Assembly (NCBI GenBank): GCA_964019425.1
Contig: OZ025786.1
Location: 992,001-1,056,000 of the forward strand
Direction: 5' to 3'
Length of the DNA stretch: 64,000 nt
Origin: Flectonema sp. DT1601
Taxonomy: Eukaryota > Euglenozoa > Diplonemea > Diplonemida > Diplonemidae
The number at the start of each line of letters is the position of its first letter. Position 1 is the first letter of the stretch. Below, piece by piece: positions 51,066 to 61,131 of the stretch. The position numbers were made by a program, and so were the translations under genes. Under the pieces are notes generated by a model. The model saw nothing but the letters and a program-made list of their open reading frames with translations, made no database searches and was not told the DNA's origin.

Positions 51066-51781
51066 ATGGGTCGTCGTCCAGCCAAGTGCTACAGGTTCTG
51101 TAAGAACAAGCCATACCCAAAGTCCCGATTCTGTCGTGGTGTACCTGACGCAAAGATCAGAGCTTTCGAGACCGGTAGAAAGAGAGCTGACGCTGATGAG
51201 TTCCCAGCATGCGTTCACGTAATTTCCATGGAAAAGGAACAGTTGTCCTCCGAGTGCCTGGAAGCTGCCCGTATTGCTGCCAACAAGTACATGGTTAAGT
51301 CATGTGGTAAGGACGCCTTCCATCTTCGTATCCGTGTTCACCCTTACCACGTTTTGAGAATTAACAAAATGTTGTCATGTGCTGGAGCGGATAGACTTCA
51401 AACTGGTATGAGAGGAGCGTTCGGTAAGGCTCACGGTACCGCTGCCCGTGTAAAGATTGGTCAAATCATTTTGTCGATCCGTACCAGAGAGCAGTTTGAG
51501 GGACTTGCCACTGAGGCTCTTCGTCGTGCCAAGTTCAAGTTCGCTGGACGCCAATTGGTCTTGACTTCCCACAAATGGGGATTCACCCACGCCATCAAGG
51601 AGACCTACAAGGTATGTTGTTTATTCATTTCTCCTTCTTGTGGTTCCCAATCGAAATATTCCTTATTAACCAACCCCACCAACAGGAGAAGATGGGAGAC
51701 AAGACCCTTCTCTACGATGGTTCCTACAGCAAGCCTGCTAAGAGACACGGAGTTATCACCGCAAGAAACTGCTTCGGATAA
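51066..51781 (+). CDS. RPL10: 60S ribosomal protein L10 (uL16), copy 1
   Basis: Exon 1 is 51066-51611, exon 2 is 51686-51781; the intron of 74 nt starts GTATGT and ends CACCAACAG. The 213-aa product begins [20 protein letters not shown] and contains the uL16 signature [20 protein letters not shown]; the length matches eukaryotic RPL10 (about 214). It sits at the peptidyl-transferase side of the 60S subunit and is loaded late in the cytoplasm. An acceptor TTTTCTTCTCGAAG (AG 51052-51053) precedes it by 12 nt. Codon use favours C/G-ending codons (AAG, GCC, CGT, ATC), unlike neighbouring genes, as for a highly expressed gene. Coding sequence matches copy 2 and differs from copies 3 and 4 by a few silent changes. 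Confidence 0.97.
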
Positions 51782-51958
51782 GAATAAAGGGTGAACTTCT
51801 CTTTTAGTTTTTGGTACTTACTGCTGTTGTCTTTTTTCTTTGCTGGGATGACGAATGAAAAAAAAAAAAAAGTGAAAAAAAAATAAAATAAAGTAAACAT
51901 GGAAAGCCTCCTATGAATTTCTTTATCACTCAATTTGCAGTCTCTGCTTAACAAGAAA

Positions 51959-52674
51959 ATGGGTCGTCGTCCAGCCAAGTGCTACAGGTTCTGTAAGAAC
52001 AAGCCATACCCAAAGTCCCGATTCTGTCGTGGTGTACCTGACGCAAAGATCAGAGCTTTCGAGACCGGTAGAAAGAGAGCTGACGCTGATGAGTTCCCAG
52101 CATGCGTTCACGTAATTTCCATGGAAAAGGAACAGTTGTCCTCCGAGTGCCTGGAAGCTGCCCGTATTGCTGCCAACAAGTACATGGTTAAGTCATGTGG
52201 TAAGGACGCCTTCCATCTTCGTATCCGTGTTCACCCTTACCACGTTTTGAGAATTAACAAAATGTTGTCATGTGCTGGAGCGGATAGACTTCAAACTGGT
52301 ATGAGAGGAGCGTTCGGTAAGGCTCACGGTACCGCTGCCCGTGTAAAGATTGGTCAAATCATTTTGTCGATCCGTACCAGAGAGCAGTTTGAGGGACTTG
52401 CCACTGAGGCTCTTCGTCGTGCCAAGTTCAAGTTCGCTGGACGCCAATTGGTCTTGACTTCCCACAAATGGGGATTCACCCACGCCATCAAGGAGACCTA
52501 CAAGGTATGTTGTTTATTCATTTCTCCTTCTTGTGGTTCCCAATCGTAATATTCCTTATTAACCAACCCCACCAACAGGAGAAGATGGGAGACAAGACCC
52601 TTCTCTACGATGGTTCCTACAGCAAGCCTGCTAAGAGACACGGAGTTATCACCGCAAGAAACTGCTTCGGATAA
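51959..52674 (+). CDS. RPL10: 60S ribosomal protein L10 (uL16), copy 2
   Basis: Exon 1 is 51959-52504, exon 2 is 52579-52674. The start is the MGRRPAK methionine; an upstream in-frame codon lies before the acceptor (AG 51939-51940, after CACTCAATTTGC) and is not used. No coding difference from copy 1 was found by eye, and the 74-nt intron differs by one base (CGTAAT for CGAAAT). The spacer to copy 1 is only 177 bp, and the flanks on both sides share nothing with those of copy 1. Short spacing with its own acceptor fits one polycistronic transcript cut by trans-splicing. Confidence 0.97.
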
Positions 52675-52963
52675 ATATTTTGTTTTTCCTTTTCTTGTTG
52701 CAGCTGGCCATAGGACTGCTCACTAGTGTTTCGTAATCACATCCGCCTGTCTTGCAGGTCATCACTCGAACGGATGGAAGGGAAAAAAAAAAGAAAGTTA
52801 TATTGACATGAGTTGCTTAGCCGAGGAGAAGTTTGTTTTTCACATTTATATTTTCTCACTAAGGCTAACAATTGATTGTGATGTAATCCTGCGTAGGCTG
52901 GTGAATAGATCTGTCTTGATTTTCTTTACATTTATTTCATTCTTTCAGTTTTCGTAACTCAAA

Positions 52964-53682
52964 ATGGGTCGTCGTCCAGCCAAGTGCTACAGGTTCTGTA
53001 AGAACAAGCCATACCCAAAGTCCCGATTCTGTCGTGGTGTACCTGACGCAAAGATCAGAGCTTTCGAGACCGGTAGAAAGAGAGCTGACGCTGATGAGTT
53101 CCCAGCATGCGTTCACGTAATTTCCATGGAAAAGGAACAGTTGTCCTCCGAGTGCCTGGAAGCTGCCCGTATTGCTGCCAACAAGTACATGGTCAAGTCA
53201 TGTGGTAAGGACGCCTTCCATCTTCGTATCCGTGTTCACCCTTACCACGTTTTGAGAATTAACAAAATGTTGTCATGTGCTGGAGCGGATAGACTTCAAA
53301 CTGGTATGAGAGGAGCGTTCGGTAAGGCTCACGGTACCGCTGCCCGTGTAAAGATTGGTCAAATCATTTTGTCGATCCGTACCAGAGAGCAGTTTGAGGG
53401 ACTTGCCACTGAGGCTCTTCGTCGTGCCAAGTTCAAGTTCGCTGGACGTCAATTGGTCTTGACTTCCCACAAATGGGGATTCACCCACGCCATCAAGGAG
53501 ACCTACAAGGTATGTTGTTTATTCATTTCTTCGTCTTGTGGTTCCTCCCAATCGTAATATTTCTTATTAACCAACCCCACCAACAGGAGAAGATGGGAGA
53601 CAAGACCCTTCTCTACGATGGTTCCTACAGCAAGCCTGCTAAGAGACACGGAGTTATCACCGCAAGAAACTGCTTCGGATAA
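52964..53682 (+). CDS. RPL10: 60S ribosomal protein L10 (uL16), copy 3
   Basis: Exon 1 is 52964-53509, exon 2 is 53587-53682; the intron is 77 nt, three longer than the others because of an extra CTC. Protein identical to copies 1 and 2. Silent differences seen: GTC for GTT in the NKYMVKS codon run and CGT for CGC in AGRQLVL. The acceptor CATTCTTTCAG ends at 52948 with a 15-nt leader. The 289-bp spacer upstream is unrelated to the other spacers. Confidence 0.97.
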
Positions 53683-54032
53683 AAATAACAATTCTCGCTT
53701 ATTTTTACAAGTGTGTCGCGTGCTGGAAGGACTGAAACCCATTTTTCTAATAAAATGAGAAAAAGAAGAACTCGATGAAGGTTTCAAGTGTGCCTCTATG
53801 AAAAAAAAAATCATTAAAGTTTTAGCGTTCTACAAAACCTTTTGAATTTATATTCTCACCCCTTCAGGACACTCCTTCAGGACACCCCTTCAGGACAACT
53901 GTGGAGACAACTACAGCCAACCAGCCTAAAACAGTACCACTAATTGAATAAAGAGATATGATTGTTTGAGAGGATTCTTTTAAGTTCCCGTTCGGTGCGA
54001 AACGCCTCAAAAAATATCAATTTCCCCCTCAG
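53683..54032. other. Spacer between RPL10 copies 3 and 4
   Basis: About 350 bp without a gene. It contains a threefold CCCTTCAGGACA-type repeat at about 53858-53900. It ends in TTTCCCCCTCAG (AG 54031-54032), followed by a second possible acceptor CCGCTCAG (54039-54040). Confidence 0.7.
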
Positions 54033-54047
54033 CCGCTCAGTCCAAAA

Positions 54048-54763
54048 ATGGGTCGTCGTCCAGCCAAGTGCTACAGGTTCTGTAAGAACAAGCCATACCC
54101 AAAGTCCCGATTCTGTCGTGGTGTACCTGACGCAAAGATCAGAGCTTTCGAGACCGGTAGAAAGAGAGCTGACGCTGATGAGTTCCCAGCATGCGTTCAC
54201 GTAATTTCCATGGAAAAGGAACAGTTGTCCTCCGAGTGCCTGGAAGCTGCCCGTATTGCTGCCAACAAGTACATGGTTAAGTCATGTGGTAAGGACGCCT
54301 TCCATCTTCGTATCCGTGTTCACCCTTACCACGTTTTGAGAATTAACAAAATGTTGTCATGTGCTGGAGCGGATAGACTTCAAACTGGTATGAGAGGAGC
54401 GTTCGGTAAGGCTCACGGTACCGCTGCCCGTGTAAAGATTGGTCAAATCATTTTGTCGATCCGTACCAGAGAGCAGTTTGAGGGACTTGCCACTGAGGCT
54501 CTTCGTCGTGCCAAGTTCAAGTTCGCTGGACGTCAATTGGTCTTGACTTCCCACAAATGGGGATTCACCCACGCCATCAAGGAGACCTACAAGGTATGTT
54601 GTTTATTCATTTCTTCGTCTTGTGGTTCCCAATCGTAATATTTCTTATTAACCAACCCCACCAACAGGAGAAGATGGGAGACAAGACCCTTCTCTATGAT
54701 GGTTCCTACAGCAAGCCTGCTAAGAGACACGGAGTTATCACCGCAAGAAACTGCTTCGGATAA
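54048..54763 (+). CDS. RPL10: 60S ribosomal protein L10 (uL16), copy 4
   Basis: Exon 1 is 54048-54593, exon 2 is 54668-54763, intron 74 nt. The protein is the same as in the other copies. It shares the CGT codon in AGRQLVL and the CTTCGTCTTG intron variant with copy 3, so copies 3 and 4 form one pair and copies 1 and 2 another. One private silent change (TAT for TAC in LLYDG) is present. The acceptor is at 54032 or 54040. Confidence 0.97.
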
Positions 54764-55134
54764 ATTCACTATTTCTTTTTGAAGTAGTCCCCGTAGATGG
54801 GACATAACAAATGACAAACATCAAAAAAAAAGTGAGGATGGGCGTAAGCGGCAAGGCTTCTTATTAAAATTGTTTTTTTTTTTTTTTGAAAAAGTTTTTT
54901 TTTCTTCCCCACAAAGGGAGTTAACCTAACCTGTACAATGGAAGAAGGTGTTTCTCGCTTAAGGAGAGGCGCCCATCGTTGTTGTATTCAGGTATATTTT
55001 TACTACAAAACAACGAGAAAAAAAAAAAAAAAAAAAAAAAAAAGGAGGAGAAAAAGAATGCCAAAAAGTTGTCAACAAGAATATCAATTTCTTAAATCCT
55101 TTTATCCCAACAAGACTCAAAGATAACATAAAAG
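54764..55134. other. Spacer with poly-T/poly-A, possible leader exon
   Basis: A poly-T run lies at 54871-54885 and poly-A at 55019-55043. An ATG at 54938 opens 18 codons up to CAG followed by GTATAT (54992), which looks like an exon end, but no matching downstream exon can be fixed. I treat it as leader or intergenic. Acceptor candidates for the next gene are TTTTATCCCAACAAG (AG 55113-55114) and ATAAAAG (AG 55132-55133). Confidence 0.45.
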
Positions 55135-55677
55135 ATGCCAGGCGTTGACAGCTTTCAGGGTAAATGGATCAACAAAGATGGTATCGTGCATGAAGTAGAA
55201 GGCTTTACAGTGAAATGTATTAATACTGGAGAGCAGACACAATTAGATTGCCCAACAGGTAACGTCGTATTACTGATGGGTGTTCCTGCATTACCAAAAA
55301 CCGAAGAAGGAGTACTGCGGTGGGGTGATGGCGATGTTTGGATGAGAGAGAGTCAACAACAGAATTCAATAAAAAGAGATCCGCTAACCAGAAACATATC
55401 CGATAGCATTCCTCGAAGTAATTTAATCGGATCTCCTTCAGGTGCTGTTCCGTCAACATCTGAGTTGTCATCTCCTCGTAGGTTTTATGTTGACTTTAGA
55501 TCAAAGTACGTTCCTCAACAAGGTTCGATTATCGCTGAAGAAAAGGAAGCAGAGCGATCCCGAGATGGTCTTGCTGTCGACAGTCACAGATACTACGTCA
55601 GGAAAGACTGCAGAGTTTGGGACAATCAGAATAGTCCAACGAGACTGAACAGACGTCCGAATCCTTATCGAGAGTAG
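55135..55677 (+). CDS. Protein of 180 aa, unknown, DGDVW motif
   Basis: A single-exon frame with normal protein composition. Residues 6-75 have a beta-rich pattern, FQGKWINKDGIVHEVEGF...VLRWGDGDVWMRE. Short modules of the type G-x-W-x3-DG-x-x-x-V-x-G...W-x-DGDVW-x-R are, from memory, common in dinoflagellate and related protist proteins. The rest is Ser/Pro/Arg-rich, with a second conserved-looking end (RYYVRKDCRVWDNQNS). There is no signal peptide or membrane span. The function is unknown. Confidence 0.6.
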   Translation: MPGVDSFQGKWINKDGIVHEVEGFTVKCINTGEQTQLDCPTGNVVLLMGVPALPKTEEGVLRWGDGDVWMRESQQQNSIKRDPLTRNISDSIPRSNLIGSPSGAVPSTSELSSPRRFYVDFRSKYVPQQGSIIAEEKEAERSRDGLAVDSHRYYVRKDCRVWDNQNSPTRLNRRPNPYRE

Positions 55678-56146
55678 TTGCTTTTACCTATAAAGTGACC
55701 CTGTTTGTCGATCTTTACACGACAGTGAAATTATTATTCTGCAGTCAAATGTGTTCATCTTATTAATAAGAAGAAGCTCGTGATGATGGGATCTTCTCAG
55801 CTTAACCAATTTTAAAAACCAACGTTTGTGAAGAAAAATACACTTTATTCTGACCCCTCCCTCTGTTGTTGTATTGTATCTGAAAAAAAAAAAAAAAAAA
55901 AAGGAGAAGATAAATTTTTTTATTACGCGATTCCCCCATCCTGTAGCAGACATTCTTTTTTGTGTGATTTGTTACGTTACTGCAAAAAATAAATATTTCT
56001 TCATGGCAGGTGTTGATAGAAGAACCAAAGTGAGTAACTTGACGCTGTGTTCATTGTGTAGGTTTTTATATTATTATTATTCTCTCTAACAAGAACCCTC
56101 TATTGACTTAGTGTCTCCTCTCCCTATGATAATATCATTAAGTCAG
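55678..56146. other. Spacer, no confident gene
   Basis: Contains poly-A at 55881-55900. An ATG at 56003 starts nine codons (MAGVDRRTK) followed by GTGAGT, which imitates an exon end, but the downstream gene starts in a frame closed by a stop just before its ATG. The acceptor for that gene is ATTAAGTCAG (AG 56145-56146). Confidence 0.45.
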
Positions 56147-56155
56147 ATGATATAA

Positions 56156-59100
56156 ATGTCTACACATGATGCAATGACATTAGGAAGTAATACTATGAAA
56201 TCAGGTGAAGGTCAAATTAGAAAGATAATCGAAGGAATGACCCAACCTTTGCAAGCTCCTTCAGCAACGCTAACGCGGAGATTTGTCCGTTTGTTAGCAA
56301 ATCCGGAATTAGTTGATCAAACATACACTGCCTGTTTGGAACGTTGTAGAGATGAGGGTAGCGATGTAATGCTTTGTGGGACATTGTTGTTACGACAGTA
56401 CCTTCAATTAAATCCTCCGAGTCTTTCAATATGTCAGGCGATATTAATATTCGTAAGAGAGATGGCTCAAGTTTCTGATTCATCAGCCGTCACTCGATCC
56501 CTTCACAACTTAGAAAACGCAGTTGTCTCCCATTGCGAAGCCCTAACTGGTTCTGATGCAATCAAATGGAAGCAACATCATGAAGAAGTAGCTGGATCGA
56601 TATCGAGATGTAGTAGTAAAGGTTCGTTACACTCATCTCTGTCTGTAATTTCTCATAACACTCCGAGAGCCCATTCATCAATGACGATGAGAGGAGGTAG
56701 AGCTCGTCGAACTATTCAAGACTCACACGCCATAGCTGGTCCGTGTAGTAGATCAACTCTTGAGATTGAGGGATATTCTTATCTTCCTCCTTTTATTGGT
56801 TCTGGTTGGAAAGCCGCATCCAGACCATCAGCAGATGCTGATGACCAACTAACGAGTACAATAAATACACACACAGATCAAATAGATGATATTGATAACA
56901 ATTCAACTATCGCTAACAACATATCCTATGCTGGGGCATCCGTGGATTCATCGTCTTATGAACAACTCTTGCGAGGAGTCTTGGCAAGCCGTTCTGTTAA
57001 AGAAACCAATTTAAAACAACAAGAAGCTATCAATTCTTACCTTGGAAAATTAGGAGCAAAAGCTAAACGAAAAGGAGAAGCTCCGCTGTCAAGACGGCTG
57101 TTTCAGTTTCATTATTATAAAGAGCAAAGTCCTTTGAATATGCCGAGAGAAGATATTGATAAAATTATAACCAACTTATCATCAGTCCCAAGTAGTATCA
57201 GTGGTATGGGTCCAAGTATAGAAGAGAATGAATTATCTCAGAAGATTATGATAAAAGTATTATGCGATTCATTCGCGAGTCAAATTAAAACTGATTCGAT
57301 GGAATCTGTGAGGTTGACAACGTTCGTTACCCACAGCGTGATTCATAAGCTTGTGAGTTCTCCTTACATTTGCGTTCGGAGGATCGCTTTTTCAATTTTG
57401 CTAAATTTATCGGTTCACATCAACCTGTTAGATAATCAAAATTTCTTTAGTGAAAATGGGAATCAGAATGCCAGAAAGAATGTCTCCATCGTACACAATG
57501 AACTAGTTTGGATCATTCATGAAGTACTTCTCCAACTAGTTCAATGGGATGAAGAAGATGATTCAGTTTGGAGACACGCATGTATCTGTTGGATGACTTT
57601 AACGACTGATCCACTTCATGGATTCCCTTCAAGTAAGGTACTCGCTGAAGTCGACATCAGAGCGCTTCAAAGGTTCACAACATTAGCCAGCATTACTGCT
57701 GATGAGAATGTGTTGGGTGTTTTAGTTAAAATTATATATTCAGCGATGGTCATTCACAACAAACTTGATTCGGCAAAGTTGGAATCGTTTGGAGGATGGA
57801 GAGCTGTTGTTGATCTTTACCTCCAAGTTCATACCTGGTCTGGTCGTTTTTATTGTTTTCAACTTATCTATCTACACACTGCTGAACAGATGATGGCACA
57901 CAATGAACTTCGTACTATAGTTCCACCTGATCAAGAAAGGTTAGTACTTGACAATGTCGCACAGGAATTAGTACGATCTGATCTCCATTGGTATCTTGTC
58001 AACCTTTTTAGGTATCCTCTCGAGTTGGTTAATCTTTCTCACTATTTAATATCTGAAGGTCCCATGAGGGTGTGTAGTTTTCTTTTCGCATCTTTTTTTT
58101 TTTTTTTTTTTTTTCGAAAATTACCCAACACGGTTCTGAAAAGTAAGTCTAAATCTTATGAAGAAGAACAACAACAACAACAACAAACACACAGGAGGGA
58201 TATAATCGACATGTGGTACAGTCAGTAATGCAACACTTACAGAACCTTTCTCTTGAATATAATAAACTTCCAAAGTGTATCAGAGATGACATCAGAGGAA
58301 TGTTAGACGAACCAGACAGAATACCAGCAAGTCTAAGTCAAATAAAATCTCTGGCACAGACTAATGGTGAATGTCGAAGTGTTGATGTAGAGAATAGAAA
58401 CATAGCATCAGGATGGTTATTCGCTTTAACAAAACTAAGTATTGAAAGTTCTTCACAAACAGCTGGGATATCAACTCTTCGTGCTCAGATTGAAGGAACG
58501 TTAAATGAACTGGTGCAAGACCGATCATGGCAAACCCGACTTGTATTTCTGACTGTAACTGAAGCATACTTACTAGCGGTGAGATCAAAAGAGCCAGACG
58601 CCACTGTTGTTGTTGATAATTTATTTAAGCATTTGAAGGTTGTGTTACAAAGAACTGAAACACAGCCGCAGGTATGTTTTTTTAAAAAAGTCAATAAAAA
58701 AAAAAAAACGTGAACATAAACGACGACAACATAAAATATAACAAAAAAAAACAGGTTCTTCTAAAAGCTTTTTATATCATAGTCGACACTATTGGATTGT
58801 TTGTGAAGGAGTTGCCTACCCTACAACCCCGAGCTGATTCCGTAGCAGACATGCTTATTGGTGGTGCTTTTGAGGTATTTATATTATTCAGTTTGTATTG
58901 TGACGTACCTGTCATCGTAATATAATAATCTAAAACAGATCCCAAACGTGTTACTAATGAAAGTGAGAGTGAATCAAATGATGTTGTTATTCAACGGATT
59001 ACTGAGATGTGGTTCGAGGTTTCCGGGAGTACTAAAACCAGCACATGCTACGCTGTTAATTATTATCGCAGTCCTATCTCATGATTCTAGTAAAATAGAA

Positions 59101-59349
59101 CAGGTTTCAGGAGGTAAGAAATTCTTTGTTGGGCTCCTTGATGAAGAGTACGCACCGATAGCATTAACAGCGGCTACTTTCTTATGTTCACATTTACCGG
59201 GGACTGAACCTGGTATTTGGAAGCAGGCTTTTTCAGCAGCAGATGCAGATGCGCTGGCCAATCCATACCTTCTGGCTCGACACGTTTTGAACCATTCAAA
59301 AAGCAGAAGCAGCAATCACAGTCACCCTCTTGTTCAAGAGAGAGATTAA
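56156..59349 (+). CDS. Alpha-solenoid (ARM/HEAT-like) protein of 973 aa, four exons
   Basis: Exons 56156-58069, 58195-58671, 58755-58874 and 58939-59349 join in frame. Introns are 125, 83 and 64 nt, all with A-rich tails before CAG; intron 1 starts GTGTGT rather than GTATGT. The start ATG follows the acceptor by 9 nt, and an in-frame stop directly before it fixes the N-terminus. The protein is mostly amphipathic helices in pairs (LTRRFVRLLANPELVDQTYT, VRRIAFSILLNLSVHINLLD, LVWIIHEVLLQLVQWDEEDD, VLGVLVKIIYSAMVIHNKLD), typical of ARM/HEAT solenoids, with a Ser-rich disordered insert at about 150-270. The C-terminus ends in HPLVQERD after a His/Ser-rich stretch. The family is not recognised; a large protein-binding scaffold is likely. 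Confidence 0.75.
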
Positions 59350-61108
59350 GTTAACCGTTCCTGTGAGACTCACATGACTGGCATCACCTGACTGGCATCA
59401 CCAGACTGAAGCATTCTAACTAGTCGGAAATAAGAGCAGACGATTAGTTAGTTTTGAGTTACCTGCTACAAAATGGGTAACTTGACTTTTTATAGTTCGA
59501 CGCCCCGCTGCTCAAAAACAGAGTTTTTACTCTAAGCTTTCTCGTTGATGGGTTCCTTCGATTATTTTTGTTCTATAATTAAAAAAAAAAAAAAAAAGTT
59601 CTTCTTTTTTTTTTTTTTTTTTTTGCACTTGGTTATTTTATTATTTATTTATTTTTCTGGCTTATTTTTACTATTGCTTGCCTCAAATTTGATACTTTAT
59701 GCAGGACCTAGCAATATTTCGCAGCATGTTAAGGGGAAAAAAAATGAAGAAATTGTTAGCCTTATCGGGGATAACTTTAGGATGCATGGGGGAACATATT
59801 TTTAAGGGAAGGAGAGAAAAAAAAAAAAAAAAAAAAAAAAAAAAGTGATTCACAATAATGATAATATTTTCGTTTGTCTTTTTTTTTTTAGTTCGTTCTT
59901 AGATGGCTGAAAAAATGAAGAAAAAAAAAAAAAAAAAAAAAAAAGGCCCACTATGAAAAACTCACAGGAAAAAAAAAAAAAAAACATTTATTTTACACAA
60001 AATTCGGAAATTTCTTTATCAGCCACGAAACGAAAAAGAAAGGGAAAACCTGATTCCAACACAAAAACTTCCGAAATCGCCAAACTCTGTACAAAATATT
60101 TTGTACTTGGAACGATGCCCCTCGGGGGGAAAACTGTCGAGGTGTTTCTGTAAAGAAGGAAACCAACACTTATCTTTTATGGAAGTTATGATCAAATTAG
60201 TTCAACTGGTAATTCATTTACCGGTCGATGTGAAGTTGTTAGTTTCAGAAACCTTTGCGTTGGTATTGGTGGTTCTTTCAGAGAAAAAATAAAATAAAAA
60301 TATAAAACGTGCTTTTCTAAATTCTTCGACATCTGTTTTGTAATTATTTTTTCTATTGTGGGTACAGACAACAAAAACTGTAGTGGAATTTCCCACATAC
60401 AGTGATTTTTTTTTTCCTCTTTTTTTTTTTTTTTCCTTCCCCGCTCAACAAATGTTCTGCTTAGATCCAATATATCGTTACGTCGGCTGGGAGGGCACCC
60501 CTCTCAGACCCCCCACCTTCTCCCATGCCCTTCCATTTTGTGGTACGACACGGGAGAAAGGACCCATAAGTGTGCCTGTAGTACTTTGTGAGCAAAAACA
60601 AAAAAAAAGGATCGAGTGGTCCAAATGGTAAAAAAAAACACAAAAAAAAAACAGGGGGAAGTAAAATATGGTCACCCTCGATATGTTTTTGTTGTGAGCA
60701 AGAAAAAAAAAAAGAACAAAAAAACAAAAAAAAAGAGAGAAGGGGGGGGAGTAAAGGGTGGGAGAGGAAAATTCAAACGTCTGAAGATACAAAACTGTTT
60801 TATGATATCATGTTGATTGTAGCTTTCTGTTGCGTCGCCGTAAAAATTATTTTAAAAAAAAAAAAAAAAGATATCGTATCTTTCCTCTCCCATAATCCGC
60901 ATCCTTTCATTCCCCGCAATCCCTTCCCAAGTCCCAAACGACTTACTCCTGATTGTTACTTTGAGTTTGATTTTTAATTATTTAGTTTGCTGTACTTTCT
61001 TTACTTCTTCACAGTTTCATATTAACTAATAGTGGGCAGGTAGAGAGCTGCCTGCATTCGTTGTTTGAGTGTGTGCTACGACGGACTTCATTTCTTTTTG
61101 TTTCTCAG
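59350..61108. other. Spacer, homopolymer-rich, no confident gene
   Basis: 1.76 kb with many homopolymers (59580-59597, 59608-59624, 59818-59844, 59919-59944, 60852-60869). Short direct repeats ACTGGCATCACC(T/A)GA lie at about 59376-59407. A short stretch near 60163-60297 reads like protein in one frame but has no start or splice context. The long Lys-rich frames at 60588-60977 come from poly-A. It ends at TTTGTTTCTCAG (AG 61107-61108). Confidence 0.55.
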
Positions 61109-61131
61109 AAAAAGTCATTTCGAAGTATAAA

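Noticed and set aside
54938-55126. Possible 62-codon gene or first exon (MEEGVSRLRRGAH...)
   Set aside because: It runs into a poly-A-derived Lys stretch, and no matching acceptor and frame for the following gene could be found.
56003-56029. Nine-codon mini-exon MAGVDRRTK followed by GTGAGT
   Set aside because: No acceptor joins it in frame to the solenoid protein, which has an in-frame stop directly before its own ATG.
60163-60297. Short protein-like stretch (YDQISSTGNSFTGRCEVVSF)
   Set aside because: No start codon, acceptor or donor supports it, and about 40 residues is too little to call a gene.
60588-60977. 129-codon Lys-rich frame
   Set aside because: Composed of poly-A-derived Lys codons with no conserved character.
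61069-61131. Longer N-terminus for the thioesterase
   Set aside because: It begins at a non-ATG codon and lies mostly before the acceptor at 61108.
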